From positions 186,001 through 250,000 of the forward strand of contig NZ_FNON01000009.1 of assembly GCF_900107045.1 (NCBI RefSeq): DNA of 64,000 nucleotides, in the 5' to 3' direction. This DNA is from Amycolatopsis xylanica. GTDB lineage: Bacteria; Actinomycetota; Actinomycetes; Mycobacteriales; Pseudonocardiaceae. This document shows positions 1 through 7,740 of the stretch, in pieces (position 1 is the stretch's first letter; each line of letters starts with the position of its first letter). Position numbers and translations under genes: made by a program. The notes beneath the pieces are model-generated. The model was not told the origin of the DNA. It saw only the letters and a list, made by a program, of their open reading frames with translations, and ran no database searches.

Positions 1-2
1 CG

Positions 3-236
3 GACTGGCAGCAGCCGACCGGGCAGGGGTGCTACCGCGTGCAGGTCACCGGCGAGCCGAACTACACGCTCGATCTGCGGCTGCTCGGCACCGACGGCGA
101 CCACAACACGGCCGGGCTCAAGGCCACCGCGATGCGTCTGGTGAACGCGATCCCGGCCGTGGTGGCGGCGCCTCCGGGGCTACTGACCGCCCTCGACCTT
201 CCGCTCGTCACCGGCCGGGGCCTCGTCCGGCGCTGA
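3..236 (+). CDS. C-terminal end of a DapB-like NAD(P)-dependent oxidoreductase (partial)
   Basis: Only the last 77 codons are in the window; the reading frame is open from the left edge and stops at TGA 234-236. The peptide contains WQQPTGQGCYRVQVTGEP and ends with LVNAIPAVVAAPPGLLTALD, which resembles the C-terminus of actinobacterial dihydrodipicolinate-reductase-like or 2,4-diaminopentanoate dehydrogenase-like proteins. Those combine a Rossmann NAD(P) domain (outside the window) with a C-terminal substrate domain. Its last 57 bases overlap the 3' end of the convergent lgt gene. Family assignment is from recall of the C-terminal pattern only; the substrate cannot be inferred. Confidence 0.55.
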   Translation, partial: DWQQPTGQGCYRVQVTGEPNYTLDLRLLGTDGDHNTAGLKATAMRLVNAIPAVVAAPPGLLTALDLPLVTGRGLVRR

Positions 237-1223
237 GGCCGAGGCTGGGGCTGAGGCGCCTGCCGACACGTCGGCGGACTCCTCTTCCCCGGCCTTCTTC
301 TCAGCGGGCTCGTCCGGACTGTCCACAGTGTCTTCGGCGTCATTCCCGCGCAAGGATTCCGGCGACTCGCGCGGCCCCTTCTTCTTGGCGAGCACGAGGT
401 AGACGACCGCGCCGGCGAACACCAGCAGCGAGACCCACACGTTGACCCGCAGGCCCAGGATGTGGTTCGCGGCGTCCGAGCGCATGTTCTCGATCCAGAA
501 CCGGCCCGCCGTGTAGCCCGCGACGTACACCGCGAACGCGCGGCCGTGCCCGAGCTTGAACTTCTTGTCCGCCCAGACCACCAGCAGCGCGACGCCGAGG
601 TTCCACAGCAGCTCGTAGAGGAAGGTCGGGTGCACGGGGCTGTCGGCCAGCGGCACGTGCCCGACCGCGACACCGCCGAGCAGGTCGCGGTTGCCCGCGG
701 CGTCGATGCGCTCGTAGATCTCCAGTCCCCACGGCAGATCCGTGTGGTCGCCGTAGAGCTCCTGGTTGAAGTAGTTGCCGAGCCGCCCGATCGCCTGCGC
801 GACCACGATCGCGGGCGCGAGCGCGTCGGCCATCGCGGCCAGGGGGATGCCCTTGCGCCTGCACGCGATCCACGCGCCGACCGCGCCGAGCGCGATCGCG
901 CCCCAGATGCCCAGGCCGCCGTCCCAGATGCGCAGCGCGTTCAGCGGGTTCTTGCCCTCGCCGAAGTACAGCTGGTTGTCCGTGATGACGTGGTACAACC
1001 GGCCACCGACCAGGCCGAACGGCACCGCGAACACGGCGATGTCGACGACCGCGCCCTTCGAGCCGCCCCGCGCGATCCAGCGGCGCTCGCCCCACCAGAG
1101 CGCCACCACGATGCCCGCGATGATGCACAGCGCGTAGGCCCGGATCGGGATCGGCCCGAGATGCCATACCCCGCGGTCAGGGCTGGGGATCGTGGCCAGG
1201 AACGGAGCGGCAGCGGAAATCAC
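180..1223 (-). CDS. lgt: Prolipoprotein diacylglyceryl transferase
   Basis: Lgt transfers diacylglycerol from phosphatidylglycerol to the lipobox cysteine of prolipoproteins in the cytoplasmic membrane. The 347-residue product has the Lgt N-terminal pattern (GPIPIRAYALCIIAGIVVA), several membrane helices and the signature GRLGNYFNQELYG. The last 70 or so residues are a charged, Ala/Pro/Glu-rich tail beyond the usual Lgt core, as in other actinobacterial Lgt proteins. It lies downstream of trpA on the same strand, as in mycobacteria, but separated by two genes and a four-gene cassette. Its 3' end overlaps the convergent upstream gene by 57 bases. Confidence 0.95.
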   Translation of the reverse strand: MISAAAPFLATIPSPDRGVWHLGPIPIRAYALCIIAGIVVALWWGERRWIARGGSKGAVVDIAVFAVPFGLVGGRLYHVITDNQLYFGEGKNPLNALRIWDGGLGIWGAIALGAVGAWIACRRKGIPLAAMADALAPAIVVAQAIGRLGNYFNQELYGDHTDLPWGLEIYERIDAAGNRDLLGGVAVGHVPLADSPVHPTFLYELLWNLGVALLVVWADKKFKLGHGRAFAVYVAGYTAGRFWIENMRSDAANHILGLRVNVWVSLLVFAGAVVYLVLAKKKGPRESPESLRGNDAEDTVDSPDEPAEKKAGEEESADVSAGASAPASASAPDEAPAGDERKVEGGQ

Positions 1224-1280
1224 GGGGTCACCGTAACGTGCCGGGTCCGCACGCGGGAGAAGAACACCCCGGTGGGACTT

Positions 1281-1298
1281 CCGGCAAACGTTTGCCGG
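1281..1298. promoter_or_regulatory. 18-bp perfect palindrome, probable operator
   Basis: CCGGCAAACGTTTGCCGG is a perfect inverted repeat with no loop. It sits in the gap between divergent lgt and the winged-helix regulator starting at 1322, 23 bases before that start codon. Lack of a loop and of a T-run argues against a terminator. An autoregulatory binding site for the adjacent regulator is inferred from position. Confidence 0.6.
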
Positions 1299-1321
1299 GT
1301 ACGATGGCCGTGGGGGAATCC

Positions 1322-2233
1322 ATGGTCCTGCGCATCGTTTTCACACGTGACGACCTGAGCCGTGTCCGGGTCGCCGAGCACCCGCACCCGCTCTGGGAGC
1401 TGGTGCTGGGCATCAACACGCTGCAGAGCCGCACGGCCCCCGACCGGTTCCAGCCCTGGCGCGCCTCGGCCGACGCCGGCCGGATCGCCGCGCTGGCCCC
1501 GCCAGGCACCTCGTTCCCCGACTTCCTCACCCCGCCGCTCGACGACGCCGACATCGAGGCGCACTTCGACGCGATGCTCCGCCTCCCGAAGGACTCGGTC
1601 CGCAAAGACCTCGAGCTCACGTACGGCTCGACGGTCCCGGACTGGGCCTGGGACGCGCACGACACCGGGCGGCTGGACGGCCTGGTCGCCGGCCTGCGCG
1701 ACTTCCACGACTCGGCGCTGGCCGCCCGCTGGCCCGAAGTGCGCCGGGCGGTGGAGGCCGACCGGGCCATGCGGGCCAAGCAGGCGCTGAGCACGGGCGT
1801 CGACGGCCTGCTCAGCGGGCTGCATCCGTCGATCCGCTGGCGCTATCCGGTGCTGGAGGCCGACTACCTCTGCGAGCACACGATCCACCTGCGCGGCCGC
1901 GGCCTCACGCTGGTGCCCGCGTCCTTCTGCTGGGGCGCCCCGGTGACGATGGTCGACCCCGAGCAGCCGCCGGTGCTCGTCTACCCGTGCGCCGACCTCG
2001 TCCAGGCCGACACGCTCGGGCGGCTGCTGGGCCCGGAGCGCGCCCGCGTGCTGACCGAACTCCGGGTCGCCTCGTCGGCGACCCAGCTGGCCATCCGCCT
2101 CGGCGTGCCCCGCTCGACGATCCGCGCCCACCTGGCGGTCCTGCACGACGCGGGCCTGCTCACCACACGCCGCGCGGGCCCGCACATCCGCCACACGCTC
2201 ACCCGGCTAGGCCACAGCCTCTTGGGGTCGTGA
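1322..2233 (+). CDS. Winged-helix (ArsR-like, DUF5937-type) transcriptional regulator
   Basis: The 303-residue protein begins MVLRIVFTRDDLSRVRVAEH and ends with a winged-helix segment (LRVASSATQLAIRLGVPRST followed by an RAHLAVLHDAGLL recognition region). That matches the large actinobacterial regulators with an N-terminal DUF5937 region and an ArsR-type C-terminal HTH. ATG 1322 is preferred because a GGGGGA Shine-Dalgarno precedes it; ATG 1304 and 1238 are in-frame alternatives. The stop codon TGA lies inside the palindromic repeat at 2226-2273, giving a Gly-Ser terminus. The likely operator is at 1281-1298. The effector is unknown. Confidence 0.8.
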   Translation: MVLRIVFTRDDLSRVRVAEHPHPLWELVLGINTLQSRTAPDRFQPWRASADAGRIAALAPPGTSFPDFLTPPLDDADIEAHFDAMLRLPKDSVRKDLELTYGSTVPDWAWDAHDTGRLDGLVAGLRDFHDSALAARWPEVRRAVEADRAMRAKQALSTGVDGLLSGLHPSIRWRYPVLEADYLCEHTIHLRGRGLTLVPASFCWGAPVTMVDPEQPPVLVYPCADLVQADTLGRLLGPERARVLTELRVASSATQLAIRLGVPRSTIRAHLAVLHDAGLLTTRRAGPHIRHTLTRLGHSLLGS

Positions 2234-2273
2234 GTGCTAAAGCCGGTTAGAACCGGTCAAAACACTCACGACC
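2226..2273. repeat. GGTCGTGAGTG-type palindromic element, copy 1 (putative terminator)
   Basis: Outer arms GGTCGTGAGTG (2226-2236) and CACTCACGACC (2263-2273) flank an inner palindrome CCGGTTAGAACCGG (2243-2256). The TGA inside the left arm is the stop codon of the regulator gene. Copies of the same design recur at many gene ends in this window. It lacks a T-tract but can fold into a long stem. Confidence 0.8.
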
Positions 2274-2630
2274 TGGTCTCGGCGGCCTCGCCCCGTCAGG
2301 GGCGTGGTCCGGCTTGGGTGAGGGAGGCCCTCACTCAAGCCGGACCAAGGCTCCCCGCAGACCGGGGTGAGCGCGTTTTGCGTCGTCCAACGCCGCAAAG
2401 GGCACTCACCGTCCCCGCCCGACCGGGGGTCGTGAGCGTTGCGGGCGGTTATTGAGGGGAGGGCGAATGTGGCGTGCCCGATGCGGCTGGGTGAGGGCCT
2501 TCCTCACCCGGTTGCAGGTGGTCAGGGCCTCCCTCACCCGACATTTCGGGTGAGGGAGGCCCTGACTCGGTGGGTTCGGGTGAGGGAGGCCCTGACCCAA
2601 GCCCACCGACTGCGAGGCGGGTCCCTCGGG
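2274..2630. repeat. Gene-free stretch with a cluster of GTGAGGGAGGCCCTCAC-type palindromes
   Basis: I find no convincing gene in this stretch. It holds several short palindromes: 2306-2346 (a stem GGTCCGGCTTG...CAAGCCGGACC around GTGAGGGAGGCCCTCAC), 2489-2509, 2520-2540, about 2548-2566 and about 2578-2597, all variants of GTGAGGGAGGCCCT(C/G)AC. There is also a half copy of the GGTCGTGAG element near 2427-2450 (GGTCGTGAGCGTTGCGGGCG). It separates two convergent transcription units. Open frames here are translations of the palindromes. Confidence 0.75.
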
Positions 2631-2678
2631 GGTCGTGAGTGTTTAGGCCGGTTAGAACCGGCCGTACCACTCACGACC
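2631..2678. repeat. GGTCGTGAGTG-type palindromic element, copy 2 (putative terminator)
   Basis: Arms GGTCGTGAGTG (2631-2641) and CACTCACGACC (2668-2678) enclose GGCCGGTTAGAACCGGCC. The right arm contains the stop codon of the minus-strand M20 gene (complement of TCA 2671-2673), so that protein also ends Gly-Ser. Confidence 0.8.
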
Positions 2679-3837
2679 CAAGAGCGGCGAGGTAGCCCGC
2701 GACCAGGGCCGTGGCGACCAGCTCGATGGAGGAGTCGGGCGGGAGGAAGCGCTCGTCGTGCAGGGTCGGCGCGCCCGCCGAGTCGCCGAGGCCGACGAAC
2801 ATCATCAGGCCGCGCGTCGAGCCGCAGTAGTGCGCGAAGTCGTCCGCGCCGAAGGACCGGAACGCCGTGTCGACCGTGACGCCGCCGCGCGTCAGCCAGC
2901 CCGCGGCGTCGAGGGCGAGCGCGGAATCGTTCTGCAGCACCGGTTCGCACGGCATGATGCGCAGTTCGGCCTCGCAGCCGTAGGCGCGGGCGGTGCCGTG
3001 GACGATCTCGCGCAGGGTGGCCAGCGCGGCTTCGCGGTCGGAGTCGCGCATCACGCGCAGTGACCCGAGCGCAGTCGCCTGGTTGGGCACGATGTTCGCG
3101 GCCGTGCCCGACTGGATGCGCCCGACCGAGCAGACCGCGCCCGAGACCGGGTCGATCCGCCGGGACGCGATCTGCTGCAGGCTCACGATGATCTGGGCCA
3201 GCGCCAGAATCGGGTCGCGCAGCAGGTGCGGGTAGCCCGCGTGACCACCGTGGCCGGTCACGACCACCTCGAACTCGTCGGTGGACGCGTTGATCGGGCC
3301 GGGCACCACCGACACCACGCCCGCGGGCAGGCGCGGCTGCACGTGGGCGCCGACGACCGCGGTGACCTGCTGGTCGCGCAGCATGCCCGAGTCGACGATG
3401 TCCAGCGCGCCCGACGGCGGCGTCTCCTCACGCGGCTGCAGCAACGCGAGAATCGGCTGCGGCACGCCGATCTGGTCCGCCGCACGGCACACCGCGACCA
3501 AGGCGGCGAGGTGCACGTCGTGCCCGCACGCGTGCATGAGATCCGTTTCGGAGGCGAACGGCACGCCGGTCCGTTCGAGCACCGGCAGCGCGTCGAGCTC
3601 CGCGCGCAACGCCACCGCCGGGCCATCGGGCGAGCCCAGCCGCAGCGCGCGGCCGGTCTTCGCGACGCGTGTGGTTTCCCCGGCGGGCATGGCTTCGAGC
3701 ACCGCGAGCGCGGTGTCCTCTTCGTCGCCGGAGATGCGGGGGTCGGCGTGCAGACGATGGCGCAACGTCGTCGCGAAGGGAAGTTCGTGGGACACGGCGG
3801 CGCGCCAGTCCGCCCAGAGTCCGTGCAAGTCGTTCAT
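2671..3837 (-). CDS. M20-family amidohydrolase / peptidase
   Basis: The 388-residue protein has the M20D zinc-hydrolase landmarks: HACGHDVHLAAL, the QPREETPPSGA region, GHGGHAGYPH, FGADDFAHY and a C-terminal HDERF motif. Members hydrolyse N-acyl or amide bonds of amino acids (hippurate, N-acetyl or gamma-glutamyl-type conjugates). The ATG at 3837 overlaps the stop of the upstream amidohydrolase as ATGA, so it is the third gene of a permease-amidohydrolase-M20 operon. Together with the divergent glutamine synthetase-like gene, this suggests it deconjugates an amide. The stop codon lies in a palindromic repeat. Exact substrate unknown. Confidence 0.85.
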   Translation of the reverse strand: MNDLHGLWADWRAAVSHELPFATTLRHRLHADPRISGDEEDTALAVLEAMPAGETTRVAKTGRALRLGSPDGPAVALRAELDALPVLERTGVPFASETDLMHACGHDVHLAALVAVCRAADQIGVPQPILALLQPREETPPSGALDIVDSGMLRDQQVTAVVGAHVQPRLPAGVVSVVPGPINASTDEFEVVVTGHGGHAGYPHLLRDPILALAQIIVSLQQIASRRIDPVSGAVCSVGRIQSGTAANIVPNQATALGSLRVMRDSDREAALATLREIVHGTARAYGCEAELRIMPCEPVLQNDSALALDAAGWLTRGGVTVDTAFRSFGADDFAHYCGSTRGLMMFVGLGDSAGAPTLHDERFLPPDSSIELVATALVAGYLAALGS

Positions 3838-4967
3838 TCTGCCAACCGGTATACACGACGGGCGTTTTCGAAGCAGGCGAGTGACGCGGTCCGCAGCGCG
3901 TCCTCTTCGGACCACTCGTCCGCTTCGAGGCCTGCTTCCAGGAACTCCGAGAGCCCGCGCCGGAAGAACAGCGTGCCCAGGTGATACAGCTCGGCGAGGC
4001 CGAACGCGTCGGTGGAGAACAGGAACTTCCCGAACGGCACCAGCTCGAGCGTCTCCGCGATCACCGCCGACGAGCGGTAGCCGGTGTTGTGCGTCGCGAG
4101 CCCGACGTCGACGAAGACGTGCTCGAAGACCTGCGCGAGGTACGCGGCGTTGCGGTGGAACGGATAGTTGTGCAGCAACAGGATCGGCACGCCCGACACG
4201 CGGGTCGCCCGCAGCAGGTCGGTCAGCAGCAGCGGATCGCACCGGTGCAGGTCGACGTCCGAGTCGCCGTAGCCGACGTGCAGCTGGACCGGCAGCCGCA
4301 GGTCGATCGCGGTCCAGATGAGGAACCGGTGCAGCACCTCGTCGACCAGGCGGACCTCTTCGCCGGTGTCCACTTTGGCCAGCCACCTGCCCACGGCTTC
4401 GGCCACCTCGGCCGCGCTCGGGCGTGCTCCCGAGAGCGCCAGGCCGACCCGGTAGGCCGCGATCGACTTGACCCCGGCGGCGCCAGCCGCGCGGCGGGCC
4501 AGCTCGGCGGTGAGCGCGTCCGCGAACCCGCTCGCCGTGGTGCCGCCGCGGATCACGTCCTCGGCGACCACCTCCAGCCGGACGATGTCGTGCGCCCGCG
4601 CGTTCGCGAGCCCGGCGAGCTGCTTGGTCGTGGTCAGCCGGTCCGGCTGGAACCCGCCGTCGATCAGGAAGTCGGTGATGCCGGTGGCGCGCAGGAACCG
4701 CCGGTTGACCTCGTCGGCGCCGAGCTCGGCGCGGCGCGCGAGGTAGTCGTCGGCGGGCGCGCGGGTGGGCAGGCCGAGCACCGGCGCGCACCAGCGGCGC
4801 ACCGCGAGCCCGATCAGCGACTCGAACACGGTGGTGCCCAGCGGGGACACGGTGTCGGCCTCGGTGAGCATCTCCTCGAAGCCCACGCGGTCCAGTTCCG
4901 CGGTGACCAGGCCGTGGCAGTGGTGATCCACCAGCGGCAGATCGGCCACGAAGGGCAGTACCGTCAC
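3834..4967 (-). CDS. Amidohydrolase (FluG N-terminal-like, amidohydrolase-2 family)
   Basis: The 377-residue product begins VTVLPFVADLPLVDHHCHG. The HxH metal motif (DHHCHG), a later histidine (QLHVGYGDSD), LLHNYPFHRN and the late aspartate in FSTDAFGL fit the metal-dependent TIM-barrel amidohydrolase-2 fold. The N-terminal half of fungal/plant FluG and gamma-glutamyl hydrolases of amine-degradation pathways belong to this group and act beside glutamine synthetase-like partners. The GTG start at 4967 has an upstream GAAGGAGG site and overlaps the permease stop as GTGA. It overlaps the next gene as ATGA. A gamma-glutamyl-amide substrate is inferred from context. Confidence 0.8.
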   Translation of the reverse strand: MTVLPFVADLPLVDHHCHGLVTAELDRVGFEEMLTEADTVSPLGTTVFESLIGLAVRRWCAPVLGLPTRAPADDYLARRAELGADEVNRRFLRATGITDFLIDGGFQPDRLTTTKQLAGLANARAHDIVRLEVVAEDVIRGGTTASGFADALTAELARRAAGAAGVKSIAAYRVGLALSGARPSAAEVAEAVGRWLAKVDTGEEVRLVDEVLHRFLIWTAIDLRLPVQLHVGYGDSDVDLHRCDPLLLTDLLRATRVSGVPILLLHNYPFHRNAAYLAQVFEHVFVDVGLATHNTGYRSSAVIAETLELVPFGKFLFSTDAFGLAELYHLGTLFFRRGLSEFLEAGLEADEWSEEDALRTASLACFENARRVYRLAE

Positions 4968-6370
4968 GCTCCTCCTTCGGCGAGGGACAACCGCTCCCCC
5001 ACTCGACGGGCGAACGCTGGCCTGGCGAGCACCAGCCCGACGGCGAGCACGAGCACCGTCGCGGCGACCACCGGGAACCATTGTGCCGGACCTGACTCCG
5101 GATAGGGGATGACATTGACGTAGACGGTGTATCCGAGCAAGACGAGCGCACAGAGTGGGAAGACGAGCTGCCAGCGCGGCACCGCGAGCTTGCGCTGGAC
5201 GAACACCAGCCGGATCGAGCCGAGGGTGGTGAGCAGGTAGACGACCAGCAGGATCAGCGTCCCGATGGACCCTGACCAGGCGAAAGTGTCGGCCGGGGTG
5301 GCGCCGAAGAACACCGCGCAGACGGCGATGACCAGCGCGGCCAGTCCCGTGACGACGGTCGCCGAGACCGCGGGCGCGCCGGTGGCGGAGGTCGTGGCGA
5401 CGCCCCGGCCGTCGAAGGCGTCCCGGCCGAGCGCGAAGAGCAGCCGCGACCCGCCGACCACGCACGCGAGGCAGCAGCCGAACGCGCTGATGGCCGCGCC
5501 GAGCGTGATCACGTCACCGACCCACGCGCCGACGTAAGCCGTGCCGAGGTCGCCGAGCAGCGACGGCGAATCGTGGAATTTCGCCGCGTCAGAGCCGAAA
5601 GCGAGCATCTCGACCGTGGTGACCACGACGAAGAACACCCCGCCGAACAAGGCCGTCCCCAGTATCGCGCGCGGGATGGCTCGCTTCGGGTCGCGCGTCT
5701 CCTCGCCGAGCGTCGCGGCCGCCTCGAACCCGGCGAACGAGAGGAATCCGAACACTGCACCCAGGAAGAGCCCGGAAGGTCCGGTTTCGGGTTTGAATAC
5801 GTCAAGTCGCACCTCGGAGCGCGAACCCAGCCGGACCGCGATGACCACCGTGATCAGCAGGATCACCGCGACCGTCAGGCACTCGACGATCAGCAGCAGG
5901 CTCGTGCCGCGCTTCGCGGGCACCACCGCGAGCAGCCAGGCGCCCGCCAGCGCGACGCCGGTCAGCGCGAACGGCGCCCACGACGGCGGGTTCGTCCACA
6001 CGCCCATTTGGGTGAGAAACGCGGTGCCGAGGTTGCCCGCCGCCGAGCAGGTGACCACGGCGTAGAAGGTGTACGTCCCCAGCAGGCCGATCCCGGAGAC
6101 GACCCCGGCACGCGGCCCGAGCGTCGACCCGACGAAGGCGTACACGGACCCGGCGTGCTGGTAGTACTGGCACATCCGGACGAATCCGTAGGCCACCAGC
6201 AGCACCCCGGCCGCCGAGAGCAGGAACGCGAGCGGGACGGCGCGCCCGGCGGCGGCCGCGGTTTGCTGTGGGTTGATGTTCGCGGCCATGCTGGGGGCCA
6301 TGAGTGCGACGGACAGGCCCACGGCCTGCCAGACCGACAGTGTGCGCTTGAGTCCGGACATGCCCCGCAT
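4964..6370 (-). CDS. APC-family amino acid / amine permease
   Basis: The 468-residue, roughly 12-helix membrane protein starts MRGMSGLKRTLSVWQAVGLS and carries the APC-family helix 1 pattern VALMAPSMAANINPQQTAA and the helix 6 segment GFLSFAGFEAAATLGEETRDP. It is the first gene of the minus-strand operon and lies 20 bases from the divergent glutamine synthetase-like gene, so it most likely imports the compound that enzyme modifies. ATG 6361 is an alternative start. The 3' end overlaps the next gene by four bases. Confidence 0.88.
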   Translation of the reverse strand: MRGMSGLKRTLSVWQAVGLSVALMAPSMAANINPQQTAAAAGRAVPLAFLLSAAGVLLVAYGFVRMCQYYQHAGSVYAFVGSTLGPRAGVVSGIGLLGTYTFYAVVTCSAAGNLGTAFLTQMGVWTNPPSWAPFALTGVALAGAWLLAVVPAKRGTSLLLIVECLTVAVILLITVVIAVRLGSRSEVRLDVFKPETGPSGLFLGAVFGFLSFAGFEAAATLGEETRDPKRAIPRAILGTALFGGVFFVVVTTVEMLAFGSDAAKFHDSPSLLGDLGTAYVGAWVGDVITLGAAISAFGCCLACVVGGSRLLFALGRDAFDGRGVATTSATGAPAVSATVVTGLAALVIAVCAVFFGATPADTFAWSGSIGTLILLVVYLLTTLGSIRLVFVQRKLAVPRWQLVFPLCALVLLGYTVYVNVIPYPESGPAQWFPVVAATVLVLAVGLVLARPAFARRVGERLSLAEGGA

Positions 6371-6390
6371 TCAACCGCGAGAGGGGAGCC

Positions 6391-7710
6391 ATGAGCGAGT
6401 TCGATCGGGCAGCCATTGAGGCACGAGCCCAGGAAATGACCGGCCTGCTGGCCGAGCAGGGGGTGGACCTGGTCGCGACCACGTTCGTGGACAACAGCGG
6501 CATCGTCCGCACCAAGGCGGTCCCGCTGCGCAAGCTGGCCGAGGCCGCGGCCTGGGGCGTCGGCGCGTCGAACTCGTTCGACTTCTTCCTGTTCAACGAC
6601 GAGATCACCGGCGGCCGGTACTCCCGAGGTCCCGTCGGCGACCTGAGGCTGCACCCGGACCTCGACCGGCTGACCGTGCTCACCGCACAGCCGGGCTGGG
6701 CATGGGCGCCCGGCGACCGGCGCACCCAGGACGGCGCGGTCCACCCACAGGACGCGCGCGGCCTCGCGAAACACGCCGTGCGCATGCTCGGCACCCGCGG
6801 GTTCACGGTCCAGCTCGCCTTCGAGGTCGAGTGGGTGGCCGTGGCGGACGAGCCGGTCGGCGGTCCGGCGTACGGGTACACCAGGCTTTCCGAGCACGCC
6901 GACTACCTGCGTGCCGTTGTGTCCGCTTTGGACAGTCAAGGGATCGAGGTCGAGCAGATCCATCCCGAGTACGCGGCCGGTCAGTTCGAACTGTCCGTCC
7001 GCGCGGAGGATCCGGTCGGCGCCGCCGACACCCTGGTGCTGGTCAGGGAGACGATCCGCAAGGTCAGCCAGTCGCACGGGCTGCGCGCGTCGTTCACGCC
7101 GAAGTTCGCGCCCGAGGGCGTCGGCAATGGCGGTCACGTGCATTTGAGCGTGTCCGCGGGTGGCGAGAACCTGTTCGGCGGCGGGGACAGGCGCTTCGGG
7201 ATGACCGCGCTCGCCGAGGGGTTCAGCGCCGGGATCCTGCGCCGCCTGCCCGCGTTGATGGCCATCGGCGCGCCGTCGGTGGTCAGCTACCTGCGGCTCG
7301 AACCGCACCACTGGGCCGGGGTTTTCCGGGTGTGGGGCTTGGAAAACCGCGAGGCGCCGCTCCGGCTGATCGCGGGGCGCTCACCCAATCTCGAGGTCAA
7401 ATGCTTCGACCTCACCGCGAATCCGTATCTCGTGGTGGCGGCGCTGCTGTTCGCCGGACTCGACGGAATGCTCGGCCACGCGGAACTGCCGGAGCCGCTC
7501 GACGTCGACCCCGGCACGCTGCCCGATGTGGAGCGCCTGCCGTCGACGCTGGCCGAGGCCGTGGCCGCGTTCGAGTCGGACGAGCTGCTGAACTCGACGT
7601 TCGGCGCCGAACTCGCGACGACACTGGTGGACGTCCGCAAGGGCGAAATCCGCGTCTGCGAAGGACTTTCGCCGGACCAGCTGACAGAGGCTCGCCGCTG
7701 GCTGCCTTGA
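6391..7710 (+). CDS. Glutamine synthetase-like gamma-glutamyl-amide ligase
   Basis: The 439-residue protein has the GS-I architecture: N-terminal beta-grasp (about 20-110), then the catalytic domain with FEVEW, the YAAGQFELSV segment, GVGNGGHVHLS (the GNG-H nucleotide/metal motif) and the arginine-containing LRLIAGRSPNLEVK region. It lacks the adenylylation-loop tyrosine pattern of GlnA. GS-like proteins next to an amidohydrolase and a permease are known to gamma-glutamylate amines (for example IpuC, or GlnA4 of Streptomyces). It is divergent from the permease with a 20-base gap. The start has AGGGGAG just upstream. Substrate is inferred, not shown. Confidence 0.85.
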   Translation: MSEFDRAAIEARAQEMTGLLAEQGVDLVATTFVDNSGIVRTKAVPLRKLAEAAAWGVGASNSFDFFLFNDEITGGRYSRGPVGDLRLHPDLDRLTVLTAQPGWAWAPGDRRTQDGAVHPQDARGLAKHAVRMLGTRGFTVQLAFEVEWVAVADEPVGGPAYGYTRLSEHADYLRAVVSALDSQGIEVEQIHPEYAAGQFELSVRAEDPVGAADTLVLVRETIRKVSQSHGLRASFTPKFAPEGVGNGGHVHLSVSAGGENLFGGGDRRFGMTALAEGFSAGILRRLPALMAIGAPSVVSYLRLEPHHWAGVFRVWGLENREAPLRLIAGRSPNLEVKCFDLTANPYLVVAALLFAGLDGMLGHAELPEPLDVDPGTLPDVERLPSTLAEAVAAFESDELLNSTFGAELATTLVDVRKGEIRVCEGLSPDQLTEARRWLP

Positions 7711-7712
7711 GG

Positions 7713-7740
7713 ACCGGGATAAAGCGGGCTTTATCCCGGT
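7713..7740. terminator. GATAAAGCGGGCTTTATC palindrome, copy 1
   Basis: A perfect 28-base inverted repeat (arms ACCGGGATAAAGC and GCTTTATCCCGGT) starts three bases after the stop of the glutamine synthetase-like gene. The same core recurs at five other gene ends in the window. Position and stem strength fit a terminator without a T-run. Confidence 0.65.

Noticed and set aside
2671..5151. Single 826-residue minus-strand protein joining the M20 protein to upstream sequence
   Set aside because: The N-terminal part is an Arg-rich out-of-frame reading of the amidohydrolase gene; an ATGA overlap at 3834-3837 gives the real start.
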